From Blastococcus sp. TML/M2B (GTDB lineage Bacteria > Actinomycetota > Actinomycetes > Mycobacteriales > Geodermatophilaceae), in NCBI RefSeq assembly GCF_016612865.1, contig NZ_JAENZZ010000001.1, forward strand, positions 1,550,001 through 1,614,000: 64,000 nt of DNA. The letters run 5' to 3'. The translations under genes were made by a program, and so were the position numbers. How positions within the stretch are numbered: the first letter of the stretch is position 1; each line of letters starts with the position of its first letter. Shown here piece by piece: positions 47,189 through 54,558 of this stretch. A model generated the notes under the pieces. That model was not told the DNA's origin. It saw nothing but the letters and a program-made list of their open reading frames with translations, and made no database searches.

Positions 47189-47262
47189 TGCCCCCGGTGC
47201 GACTCGAACGCACACTGCGCGGGTTTTGAATCCGCTCCCTCTGCCGATTGGGGTACGGGGGC
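47189..47262 (-). tRNA. tRNA-Leu(CAA)-like, short variable arm
   Basis: Reverse-strand cloverleaf with a seven-base acceptor stem (GCCCCCG with CGGGGGC), discriminator A, and T arm GTGCG-TTCGAGT-CGCAC. The anticodon loop TTCAAAA gives CAA (Leu, UUG codon) at 47228-47226. The CCA is not encoded. It is odd: tRNA-Leu normally has a long variable arm, but here only 5 nt (GCAGT) lie between the anticodon and T stems; the top anticodon-stem pair is A-C and the D-stem is weak (CCC/GGG). It could be an atypical tRNA or a degenerate one. TACGCT at 47289-47294 (reverse) may be its -10. Confidence 0.75.
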
Positions 47263-47322
47263 GCGCCGGCCGGGCCGGCAGCCGGGTCAGCGTAACCGGG
47301 GCGGTCAGGGGCCTGACGTCGC

Positions 47323-47328
47323 TAGGCT
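47323..47328 (+). promoter_or_regulatory. -10 element (TAGGCT) of the response regulator gene
   Basis: TAGGCT is 7 nt before GTG 47336. Confidence 0.5.
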
Positions 47329-47335
47329 CAGCCCC

Positions 47336-47937
47336 GTGAGCAGCGCGCCGGCCAGGGTTCTCATCGCCGAGGACGAAGCACTCATCCGTCTCGACCTCAA
47401 GGAGATGCTCGAGGAGGAGGGGTACGAGGTCGTCGCCGAGGTGGGCGACGGCCAGCAGGCGGTGGACCGCGCGGCGGAGCTGGCACCGGACCTGGTGATC
47501 CTGGACATCCAGATGCCGGTGCTCGACGGGCTGTCACGGCGGCGGAGCAGATCGCGGCGGCGCGGATCGCTCCCGTCATCGTGCTGACGGCGTTCAGCCA
47601 GCGGGAGCTGGTGGAGCGGGCCCGTGACGCCGGCGCGATGGCCTACCTGGTGAAGCCGTTCTCGAAGCACGACCTGGTGCCGGCGATCGAGGTGGCGCGG
47701 GGCAGGTTCGCGGAGATGGCGGCGCTGGACGGCGAGGTGCGCACGCTGGAGGAGCGGTTGGCGGCCCGGCAGGTTGTGGAGAAGGCCAAGGGTCTGCTGA
47801 TGGCTGCGCGCGGCGTGACCGAGGCGGACGCGTTCCGCTGGCTGCAGCGCTCCGCCATGAACGAGCGGACGTCGATGCGGGTGCTCGCGGAGCGAATCCT
47901 GGCCGACGGCGTACCTCCTGAGGCCGGCGCCACCTGA
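47336..47937 (+). CDS. ANTAR-domain response regulator (PdtaR/Rv1626-like), frameshifted as sequenced
   Basis: A two-domain RNA-binding response regulator of about 199 residues once the frame is restored. The receiver domain has VLIAEDEALIRLDL and the phospho-acceptor Asp57 (VILDIQMPVLDG), with the conserved lysine in YLVKPFSKHDL. The C-terminal ANTAR domain (about 130-190: VVEKAKGLLMAARGVTEADAF) binds RNA stem-loops and antiterminates transcription. The frame breaks at 47531-47540: after VLDGLS the sequence is two bases out of phase, so as written the protein ends before the ANTAR domain. Leaderless -10 upstream. Its histidine kinase is not in the window. Confidence 0.9.
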
Positions 47938-48233
47938 GCGTCGGCGGCGCCGTCGATGTAGCGGCTCCAATGCGTCGGTGACCTGTCGATCGTCGGTATC
48001 GGAAACTGTCCGCCTACGAAGTTGCGGGACGGTCTCGGGGTGGCCCTCCGACCCCGCCGTGGCGCCCGTTCCGGCCCGGTCAGGGACGCGATCACGAGAC
48101 GGTCACGAATCGTCGGGGGCCGCTCAAACTCGCGCGGGGAGCGCCCTACTGTTTGCCAGCCGCTCCCCACCGGGACGGCGATCGACCACCGGCGGAGCGA
48201 ACAGCGATCCGCCGATCTGGCTCTGGAGGACAT
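47938..48233 (+). promoter_or_regulatory. Leader region of the Liv-type transporter operon
   Basis: No gene in these 296 bp. TACTGT at 48147-48152 is the best -10, with TCAAAC 17 bp upstream as a weak -35. The stretch 48030-48065 could fold CGGGGT with ACCCCG as a weak hairpin ending the response regulator transcript. GGAGGA at 48225-48230 is the Shine-Dalgarno of the binding-protein gene. Confidence 0.4.
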
Positions 48234-49390
48234 GTGCGTTTCTCGGTCAAGACGGGCGCGCCCCTGCTCGCCATGGCGCTGGCTCTCACCGCCTGCGGCA
48301 CGTCGGGCGGCGACGACGAGGAGGCCTCGGGCAGCGGCGGCGAGGCCGGCACCTGCGAGGACGTCGCCATCGGTTACTTCGGGGCCCTGACCGGCTCCGC
48401 GGCGAACCTCGGCATCAACATCCGCAACGGTGTGCAGCTGGCCGTGGACCAGTTCAACGAGGAGAACGCCGACTGCCAGGTGGCGCTGGAGGAGTACGAC
48501 TCCGCCGGTGACCCCAACCAGGCGACCGGTCTGGCCACGCAGGCCATCGGTGACGACTCGGTCATCGGCATCGTCGGCCCCGCCTTCTCGGGCGAGTCCG
48601 ACACCGCCGGCCCGATCTTCTCCGAGGGCGGGCTGCCGACCATCTCCGCGTCGGCCACCAACCCCGACCTGTCGACCAACGGCTGGGACACCTTCCACCG
48701 CGTCCTCGGCAACGACGCCAGCCAGGGCCCGGCGGCGGCGAGCTACATCGCCGACGTGCTCAAGAGCGAGAAGGTGTTCGTCGTCGACGACGCCTCCGCT
48801 TACGGCGCCGGCCTGGCCGAGATCGTCGAGGAGAGCGCCGGTGACGCCGTCGTCGGCACCGACACGATCCAGACCGGTCAGACCGACTTCTCGGCGACCG
48901 TGACCGCCATCCGCAGCTCGGGTGCCGACTCGGTCTTCTTCGGCGGCTACTACGCCGAGGCCGGCCTGCTCGTCCAGCAGATGCGCGGCGCCGGTGTCGA
49001 GGCGACGTTCGTCGTCGCCGACGGCGTGAAGGACCCTGCGGCTTCATCGAGGCCGCCGGCGACGCCGCCGAGGGCACCATCATCACCTGCCCCTGCCTCC
49101 CCCCGGAGGAGAGCCAGGACTTCTACACCGCCTTCGAGGACGCTTTCGGCTCCGCGCCGGCGACCTACTCGGCCGAGGCCTACGACGCTGCCAACGTGAT
49201 GCTCCAGGGCATCCTCGAGGGCAACACCGACCGCGAGTCGCTGCTCGAGTGGATCAACGACTACGAGGGCGAGGGCATCACCAAGTCGATCAAGTTCGAC
49301 GAGAACGGTGAGCCGGAGAACATCTCGGTCTGGGCCTACAAGGTGGAGAACGGCGAGATCGTCGCCGACCAGGAGATCGAGACCGACTGA
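48234..49390 (+). CDS. Branched-chain amino acid ABC transporter substrate-binding lipoprotein, frameshifted as sequenced
   Basis: Extracellular binding protein of the LivJ/LivK type, about 384 residues when the frame is restored. The signal peptide has the lipobox LTAC with Cys21, the target of Lgt (35364) and LspA (892). The type I periplasmic fold shows IGYFGALTGSAANLGINIRNG, VIGIVGPAFSGES, ASATNPDLS and VADGVKDP. The frame breaks at 49031-49040, after GVKDP; the continuation GFIEAAGDAAEGT is two bases out of phase. GTG 48234 keeps the signal peptide in frame; ATG 48232 is out of frame. Substrate not proven. Confidence 0.88.
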
Positions 49391-49411
49391 TCTCCTCCTG
49401 ACCCACCAGTG

Positions 49412-49448
49412 CGCGGCCGGGCCTCCTCCTTGAGGAGACCCGGCCGCG
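49412..49448 (+). terminator. Interrupted hairpin between the binding protein and permease genes
   Basis: CGCGGCCGGG (from 49412) pairs with the 10 bases ending at 49448, then one mismatch, then CTCCT with AGGAG. It lies 22 bp after the binding-protein stop. Probably a partial terminator or mRNA 3' stabiliser that raises binding-protein yield over permease. Confidence 0.65.
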
Positions 49449-49473
49449 TCGCCACCTGCCTACCGGAGACCTC

Positions 49474-50463
49474 GTGTCATTCCTGATCGACAACTTCGTC
49501 GAGCTCACCGTCACCGGTCTCGTGCTCGGCGCCGTCTACGGCCTCGTCGCCCTCGGCTACACGCTGGTCTACGGCGTGCTCCAGCTGATCAACTTCGCCC
49601 ACTCCGAAGTCTGGATGTTCGGCAGCTTCGCCGCGGTCTGGGTGACCGTGGCCCTGGGCGTCGCCCCGGGCAGCGCGCTGCCGATCGTCATCGGAGTCCT
49701 GCTGCTGGCCCTGCTGGCCGCCATGACCGTCAGCGGTGGTGTCGCGCTGCTCCTCGAGCGCGTGGCCTACCGCCGGCTCATCCGTCTCGACGCCCCGAAG
49801 CTCGTCGCGCTCATCAGCGCCATCGGCGCCAGCTTCGCCCTCGCCGAGCTCATGGGTCTGCGCGACCGCGTGGCCGGCTGGCTCGGGCTGCGCGACACGC
49901 TCGACCCGTACGTGCGCTCCGCGCGCGACAACACCCGCTTCCGGAACCCCCTCGAGACCGAGGGGGTGTTCTCCGTGGGCGGGTACACGGTCACCAACGT
50001 CGACATCATCATCATCGTCAGCGCCATCCTCATGATGGTGGCGCTGGACCAGTTCATCCGGCGCACCCGCACCGGTCGTGGCATCCGCGCGGTGGCCCAG
50101 GACTCCGAGGCCGCCGCGCTCATGGGCGTCAACCGCAACCGCGTCATCCGCGCGACGTTCCTCGTCGGCGGGATCATGGCCGGCGCGGCCGCGCTGCTCT
50201 ACCTGATGCGCTTCGGCGTGACCCGCTGGAACGCCGGCTTCCTGCTCGGCGTGAAGGCGTTCACCGCCGCCGTCCTCGGGGGCATCGGCAACGTCCGCGG
50301 CGCTCTGCTGGGCGGCTTCGTGCTCGGCCTGGCCGAGAACTACGGGTCGGCGCTGATCGGATCCGAGTGGCGCGACGTCGTCGCGTTCCTGCTGCTGGTC
50401 GTCATCCTGCTGTTCCGCCCCACGGGGCTGCTCGGCGAGAGCCTGGGGAGGGCCCGCGCATGA
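49474..50463 (+). CDS. livH: Branched-chain amino acid ABC transporter permease (LivH type)
   Basis: A 329-residue inner-membrane permease with eight or nine helices. Family marks are LGAVYGLVALGYTLVYGVLQ and INFAHSEVWMFG, GRGIRAVAQDSEAAALMGVN (the EAA-type loop contacting the ATPase) and FTAAVLGGIGNVRGALLGG. GTG 49474 follows a GGAGAC Shine-Dalgarno. It overlaps livM by ATGA. Pairs with LivM to form the channel; the solute is likely leucine, isoleucine, valine or a related amide. Confidence 0.92.
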   Translation: MSFLIDNFVELTVTGLVLGAVYGLVALGYTLVYGVLQLINFAHSEVWMFGSFAAVWVTVALGVAPGSALPIVIGVLLLALLAAMTVSGGVALLLERVAYRRLIRLDAPKLVALISAIGASFALAELMGLRDRVAGWLGLRDTLDPYVRSARDNTRFRNPLETEGVFSVGGYTVTNVDIIIIVSAILMMVALDQFIRRTRTGRGIRAVAQDSEAAALMGVNRNRVIRATFLVGGIMAGAAALLYLMRFGVTRWNAGFLLGVKAFTAAVLGGIGNVRGALLGGFVLGLAENYGSALIGSEWRDVVAFLLLVVILLFRPTGLLGESLGRARA

Positions 50464-51644
50464 CTCAGGGAAAGGCTTCCCCCGACACCGAGCCGAGCGC
50501 AGCCCGCTCGGCCTGGGGCCCCCGGCTGGGCTGGGACCGCGGTGCGCTCGCCCGCCGGATCACCGCCCTGCCCGTGCCCGCGAAGTGGACGCTCATCGGC
50601 GCGTTCGTGGTGTTCCTCTACGCGCTGCCGCTGCTGGAGATCCCGATCCTCAGCACGCCGGACACCGACTTCGGCGCGGTGCTCTTCACGGTGGCCAGCT
50701 ACGTGCTGGTCGCCCTGGGGCTCAACGTCGTCCTCGGTTACGCCGGTCTGCTGGACCTCGGGTACGTCGGGTTCTACGCGATCGGCGCCTACACGGTCGC
50801 CGTGTTCGGCTCGCTCCAGGCGCAGCTGTCCTGGTGGCTGCTGATCCCGATGGCGGTGGTCTTCACCACCATCTCCGGCGTCCTGCTGGGTGCGCCCACG
50901 CTGCGCGTCCGGGGCGACTACCTGGCGATCGTCACGCTGGGGTTCGGCGAGATCATCCGGCTCACCGCGCTCAACACCGACTGGCTGGGCGCGGCCAAGG
51001 GCATCACCGGCGTCCCGCGTCCGCCCAGCGTGGAGCTCTTCGAGATCCCGCACCTCCAGTGGGAGGGCGCGACGGCCGTCATCGACCTCGACGACACGAC
51101 GACGTTCCTCGTGTTCGGCGTGGCCGACCAGGCGCCGTACTACTGGCTCGCGCTCACGGTGATCTTCATCGTCCTGGGTGCCGACCGGATGCTGCGGCTC
51201 TCCCGCGTCGGCCGGGCCTGGGAGGCGACCCGTGAGGACGAGGACGCCGCCGAGCTCATGGGCGTCCCGACGTTCCGGTTCAAGCTGCTGGCCTTCGCCT
51301 CGGGCGCGTTCATCGGTGGCCTCTCGGGCGCCCTGTTCGCCTCGCGGCAGGGGTTCATCAACCCCGAGTCCTTCCAGCTGCTGCTGAGCATCCTGTTCGT
51401 GGCCGCGGTGGTCGTCGGCGGTGCCGGCAACCGCTGGGGCGTCATCATGGGTGCGATCGTGGTGGCCTACCTGCCGGAGCGGTTCCGCGGCTTCGAGGAG
51501 TGGCGCCTGCTGGTCTTCGGCATGGCCCTGCTCATCCTGGCCAACTTCCGCCCGCAGGGGTTGATCCCACCGAGGCGCACCAGACGCGCCCAAGCCGTCG
51601 ACGAACAGCTCGAGGCACTCGAGGAGGGGACCGATCGTGTCTGA
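50460..51644 (+). CDS. livM: Branched-chain amino acid ABC transporter permease (LivM type)
   Basis: A 394-residue permease. Helices begin at about residue 36 and continue to about 370. It has LGLNVVLGYAGLLDLGYVGFYAIGAY, the ATPase-contact loop GRAWEATREDEDAAELMGV, and VVVGGAGNRWGVIMGA. The N-terminal 30 residues are hydrophilic. ATG 50460 overlaps the livH stop; an earlier in-frame start at 50367 would lie inside livH. It overlaps livG by 8 bp. Confidence 0.92.
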   Translation: MTQGKASPDTEPSAARSAWGPRLGWDRGALARRITALPVPAKWTLIGAFVVFLYALPLLEIPILSTPDTDFGAVLFTVASYVLVALGLNVVLGYAGLLDLGYVGFYAIGAYTVAVFGSLQAQLSWWLLIPMAVVFTTISGVLLGAPTLRVRGDYLAIVTLGFGEIIRLTALNTDWLGAAKGITGVPRPPSVELFEIPHLQWEGATAVIDLDDTTTFLVFGVADQAPYYWLALTVIFIVLGADRMLRLSRVGRAWEATREDEDAAELMGVPTFRFKLLAFASGAFIGGLSGALFASRQGFINPESFQLLLSILFVAAVVVGGAGNRWGVIMGAIVVAYLPERFRGFEEWRLLVFGMALLILANFRPQGLIPPRRTRRAQAVDEQLEALEEGTDRV

Positions 51645-52473
51645 GATCCCCGTGGCCGAGCAGCCCCGCGCCCGGGAGGGCGCGGCGCTGCTGTCGGTCG
51701 ACGACGTCAGCATCCAGTTCGGCGGGCTCAAGGCGCTGGACCGCGTGAGCTTCGACGTGCGCGAGGGCGAGATCCTCGGGCTCATCGGGCCCAACGGCGC
51801 CGGCAAGACGACCTGCTTCAACGTGATGACCGGCGTCTACCAGCCCACCTCCGGCGAGGTCCGCTTCGCCGGTCAGCCGCTGGGCCGGCGCAAGCGGTTC
51901 GCGATCACCCGCCTCGGCATCGCGCGCACGTTCCAGAACATCCGGCTGTTCGGCAACATGACGGCGCTGGAGAACGTGCTGGTGGGTGCCGACGCCCACC
52001 ACCGCACGAACGTGGTCGACGCGCTGTTCCGCTCGCCGCGGCACCGCCGCGAGGAGCGCGAGGGCGAGCAGACCGCCCGCGACGTCATGCGCTTCCTCGG
52101 TCTCGAGCGGAAGGCCGACGAGCTGGCCCGCAACCTCTCCTACGGCGACCAGCGCCGGCTGGAGATCGCCCGGGCCATGGCGACCAAGCCCAAGCTGCTC
52201 TGCCTGGACGAGCCGGCCGCCGGGTTCAACCCGGCGGAGAAGGCCCAGCTCATGGACCTCATCCGGCGGATCCGCGACCGCGGCCTCACCGTGCTGCTCA
52301 TCGAGCACGACATGAGCCTGGTCATGGGCGTGAGCGACCGGGTCGCCGTGCTGGAGTTCGGCCGCAAGATCGCCGAGGGCTCGCCGGCGGAGGTCCGGAA
52401 CGACCCCGCGGTCATCGCCGCCTACCTCGGCACCGAGGTCGACGATCTCGACGACGAGGAGGCGAACCTCTGA
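51637..52473 (+). CDS. livG: Branched-chain amino acid ABC transporter ATP-binding protein (LivG type)
   Basis: A 278-residue ATPase. Walker A is GPNGAGKTT (about 51-59), the LivG-specific loop is IARTFQNIRLFGNMTALENVLVG, the signature is LSYGDQRRLEIARAM, Walker B LLCLDEPAAGFNP and switch IEHDMSLVM. The stretch ending in ELMD-like and RIRDRGLTVLLIEHD is also typical. GTG 51637 overlaps livM by 8 bp; the stop overlaps livF as TGATG. Confidence 0.93.
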   Translation: MSEIPVAEQPRAREGAALLSVDDVSIQFGGLKALDRVSFDVREGEILGLIGPNGAGKTTCFNVMTGVYQPTSGEVRFAGQPLGRRKRFAITRLGIARTFQNIRLFGNMTALENVLVGADAHHRTNVVDALFRSPRHRREEREGEQTARDVMRFLGLERKADELARNLSYGDQRRLEIARAMATKPKLLCLDEPAAGFNPAEKAQLMDLIRRIRDRGLTVLLIEHDMSLVMGVSDRVAVLEFGRKIAEGSPAEVRNDPAVIAAYLGTEVDDLDDEEANL

Positions 52474-53189
52474 TGCTGCTCGAGGTCGAGGGGCTGTGCG
52501 TCAACTACGGGCGCATCGAGGCCATCCGGGACATCACGTTCTCCGTCGAGCAGGGGTCGGTGGTCACCCTCATCGGGGCCAACGGCGCGGGCAAGACGAC
52601 GACGCTGAAGACGCTGTCCGGGCTGCGCAAGGTGCGTGCGGGCTCGGTGCGCTTCCAGGGTCGGGACGTCACGCACATGGCCTCGCACGAGCGGGTGCCG
52701 CTGGGCATCAGCCAGTCGCCCGAGGGGCGGCGGATCTTCCCGGGGATGTCCGTCGTGGAGAACCTGGACATGGGCGCCTACGCGCGCGCGGACCGGGCGA
52801 AGACGCGGTCGGCGGACCTGGAGCGGGTCTTCGGGCTGTTCCCGCGGCTGCTGGAGCGGCGGGACCAGGCGGCCGGCACGATGTCCGGCGGCGAGCAGCA
52901 GATGCTGGCGATCGGGCGGGCGCTCATGTCGCACCCGACGCTGCTGCTGCTGGACGAGCCCTCCATGGGGCTGGCGCCGAAGCTGATCCAGCAGATCTTC
53001 AGCATCATCAAGGAGATCCGCGAGCAGGGCACCACCATCCTGCTGGTCGAGCAGAACGCCGCGCAGGCGCTCAAGATCGCCGACAGCGCCTACATCCTGG
53101 AGACCGGTGAGATCGTGCGCACCGGCACCGGGCGAGAGCTGGCGGCCGACGACAGCGTGCGGGCGGCCTACCTCGGTGGTGACGTCTGA
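52473..53189 (+). CDS. livF: Branched-chain amino acid ABC transporter ATP-binding protein (LivF type)
   Basis: A 238-residue ATPase, partner of LivG. Walker A is GANGAGKTTTLKTLSGL, the Q-loop region HERVPLGISQSPEGRRIFPGM, the signature TMSGGEQQMLAIGRAL, Walker B LLLLDEPSMGLAP and switch region ILLVEQNAAQALKIAD. ATG 52473 overlaps the livG stop. It ends the operon before a strong terminator. Confidence 0.93.
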   Translation: MLLEVEGLCVNYGRIEAIRDITFSVEQGSVVTLIGANGAGKTTTLKTLSGLRKVRAGSVRFQGRDVTHMASHERVPLGISQSPEGRRIFPGMSVVENLDMGAYARADRAKTRSADLERVFGLFPRLLERRDQAAGTMSGGEQQMLAIGRALMSHPTLLLLDEPSMGLAPKLIQQIFSIIKEIREQGTTILLVEQNAAQALKIADSAYILETGEIVRTGTGRELAADDSVRAAYLGGDV

Positions 53190-53205
53190 CCGGCTGACCC
53201 GGCCG

Positions 53206-53241
53206 GCGGGGCCCGGACGTCCTCGGACGTCCGGGCCCCGC
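53206..53241 (+). terminator. 17-bp perfect hairpin after livF
   Basis: GCGGGGCCCGGACGTCC (53206-53222) pairs fully with 53225-53241; the inner pair opens to give a CTCG tetraloop. It lies 17 bp past the livF stop. Confidence 0.85.
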
Positions 53242-53342
53242 TGCGTTCGGCGGCGCCGGCTGCCGGTGGCACCTGCGGGTCTGTGGTGCGCCGCCTGGTT
53301 GCTCACCGCCCGGTCGCTTTCCGCACCGCGCGTCCCGCCCGT

Positions 53343-53376
53343 CACACGGGGCGGCGCGCCGCCGTCACCCCGTGTG
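53343..53376. repeat. Nested inverted repeat in the leader of the GNAT gene
   Basis: CACACGGGG at 53343-53351 pairs with CCCCGTGTG at 53368-53376; between them CGGCGCGCCG (53352-53361) is a 10-bp palindrome. It lies 44 bp before GTG 53420 and could be a regulatory stem or operator. Confidence 0.45.
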
Positions 53377-53419
53377 GGCGGGGCGGCACGCTGCGCTCAA
53401 TTCGTCCAGGGAGGCAGCT

Positions 53420-54052
53420 GTGCCGGGAGTCGCATCGCGATCCAGGGTGGTCACGCGGGTCGCACGTCCCGAGGACCTGCCCGTCGTCCTGGACCTGGTC
53501 CGCCAGCACCGGTCCGAGGCGCACGCCGAGGAGGTGCTGACCGGCCACCCGCCGGTGCACGCCGCCGGCGCCGGCTTCCGCCGCCTGCTCGAGGACGGCG
53601 GGCACCAGGTGGTCCTGGCCGTCCTGCCGGGGGCCGACGGCTGCCCGGAGACCGGGGTCGCCGTGGGCCTGGCGGTGCTGGGCCTGGACCCGCTGTCGCT
53701 GGTGCTGGGCACCCCGCAGGTCACCGTGGACACCTTCGTCGTGCACCGCGACCACCGGCGCTCCGGCGTCGGTGCCGCCCTGCTCGCCGCCGCCGCCGGC
53801 TACGCGCGGGCCAACGGTGCGGCGCACGTCGTCGCCGCCGTGGCCCAGGAGGCCGACCGGCAGCGGTTCTTCGCGCGCATGGGCTTCGCTCCGCTCACCA
53901 CCCGCCGGATCGCCTCGGTGCACACCCTCGGCCGGTCGCTGGCCGCCTGGCAGCGCCGCCGGCTCGGGATCCTGCCGCTGCCGCGGCGGGTGCCCGCCAT
54001 GGCCCGGCGGCGCGGGGTGCCGCCGCTGCCCTCGGCACCTGCCGGCCGCTGA
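53420..54052 (+). CDS. GNAT-family N-acetyltransferase
   Basis: A 210-residue acetyltransferase. The acetyl-CoA motif is VHRDHRRSGVGAALLAAAAGYA (R-x-x-G-x-G/A type), with DTFVVHRD as the preceding strand and FFARMGFAPL as the C-terminal one. The tail beyond about 165 is basic (RRRLGILPLPRRVPAMARRR). Substrate unknown. GTG 53420 has GGGAGG 5 nt upstream and is preferred over the frame opening at 53372. It is separated from the liv operon by the terminator. Confidence 0.8.
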   Translation: MPGVASRSRVVTRVARPEDLPVVLDLVRQHRSEAHAEEVLTGHPPVHAAGAGFRRLLEDGGHQVVLAVLPGADGCPETGVAVGLAVLGLDPLSLVLGTPQVTVDTFVVHRDHRRSGVGAALLAAAAGYARANGAAHVVAAVAQEADRQRFFARMGFAPLTTRRIASVHTLGRSLAAWQRRRLGILPLPRRVPAMARRRGVPPLPSAPAGR

Positions 54053-54073
54053 CCGGCCGGCAGGCGACGGGCG

Positions 54074-54484
54074 TCAGGTGCGGTCGGCCAGGGTCATCGT
54101 GGTCAGCCGTGCGGTGGCCGTCTGCCGGCCTTCGTCGTCGGTGACCTGGATGAGGAACGTCGACAGCGTGCGGCCGCGGCGCACCGGGGTGCAGACCGCG
54201 GTCACCGTGCCCGAGGTCGCGGCGCGCAGGTAGCTGGCGTTCAGCTCCACGCCGACGACCTGCTTGCCCGGGCCCGCGCCGATCGCACCGGCCACCGAGC
54301 CGATCGTCTCGACCAGCGCGCAGGTGGCCCCGCCGTGCAGCAGGCCGAAGGGCTGCTCGTTGCCGGCCACCGGCATGGTCGCCACCAGCCGGTCGGGGGT
54401 GTAGTCGACGATCTCGATGCCCAGCTTGTCGTCCAGCGGGCTGAGCGCGTGGCCGGGCAGCCATTCGGGGGGAGGAGTGCTCAC
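54074..54484 (-). CDS. Hotdog-fold thioesterase (PaaI/YdiI-like)
   Basis: A 136-residue single hotdog domain with the active-site segment QPFGLLHGGATCALVETIGS and the strands VGVELNASYLRAATSGTVTAV and GRTLSTFLIQVTDDEGR. These match 4-hydroxybenzoyl-CoA or menaquinone-pathway thioesterases; substrate not assigned. GTG 54484 has TACGGT 6 nt upstream. Divergent from polA. Confidence 0.87.
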   Translation of the reverse strand: MSTPPPEWLPGHALSPLDDKLGIEIVDYTPDRLVATMPVAGNEQPFGLLHGGATCALVETIGSVAGAIGAGPGKQVVGVELNASYLRAATSGTVTAVCTPVRRGRTLSTFLIQVTDDEGRQTATARLTTMTLADRT

Positions 54485-54490
54485 CCCGGC

Positions 54491-54496
54491 ACCGTA
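54491..54496 (-). promoter_or_regulatory. -10 element (TACGGT) of the hotdog gene
   Basis: TACGGT on the reverse strand lies 6 nt before GTG 54484, pointing away from polA. Confidence 0.45.
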
Positions 54497-54544
54497 GCCA
54501 CCCCGTCCCGGGGTCGCCCGGCCCCGGGTGTCGGTGCCCGCACC

Positions 54545-54550
54545 TAGGAT
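54545..54550 (+). promoter_or_regulatory. -10 element (TAGGAT) for leaderless polA
   Basis: TAGGAT is 8 nt before the polA ATG at 54559. Confidence 0.5.
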
Positions 54551-54558
54551 CGGAACCG

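Noticed and set aside
48232-48234. ATG at 48232 as the start of the binding protein
   Set aside because: It is out of frame with the signal peptide and lipobox; GTG 48234 is in frame.
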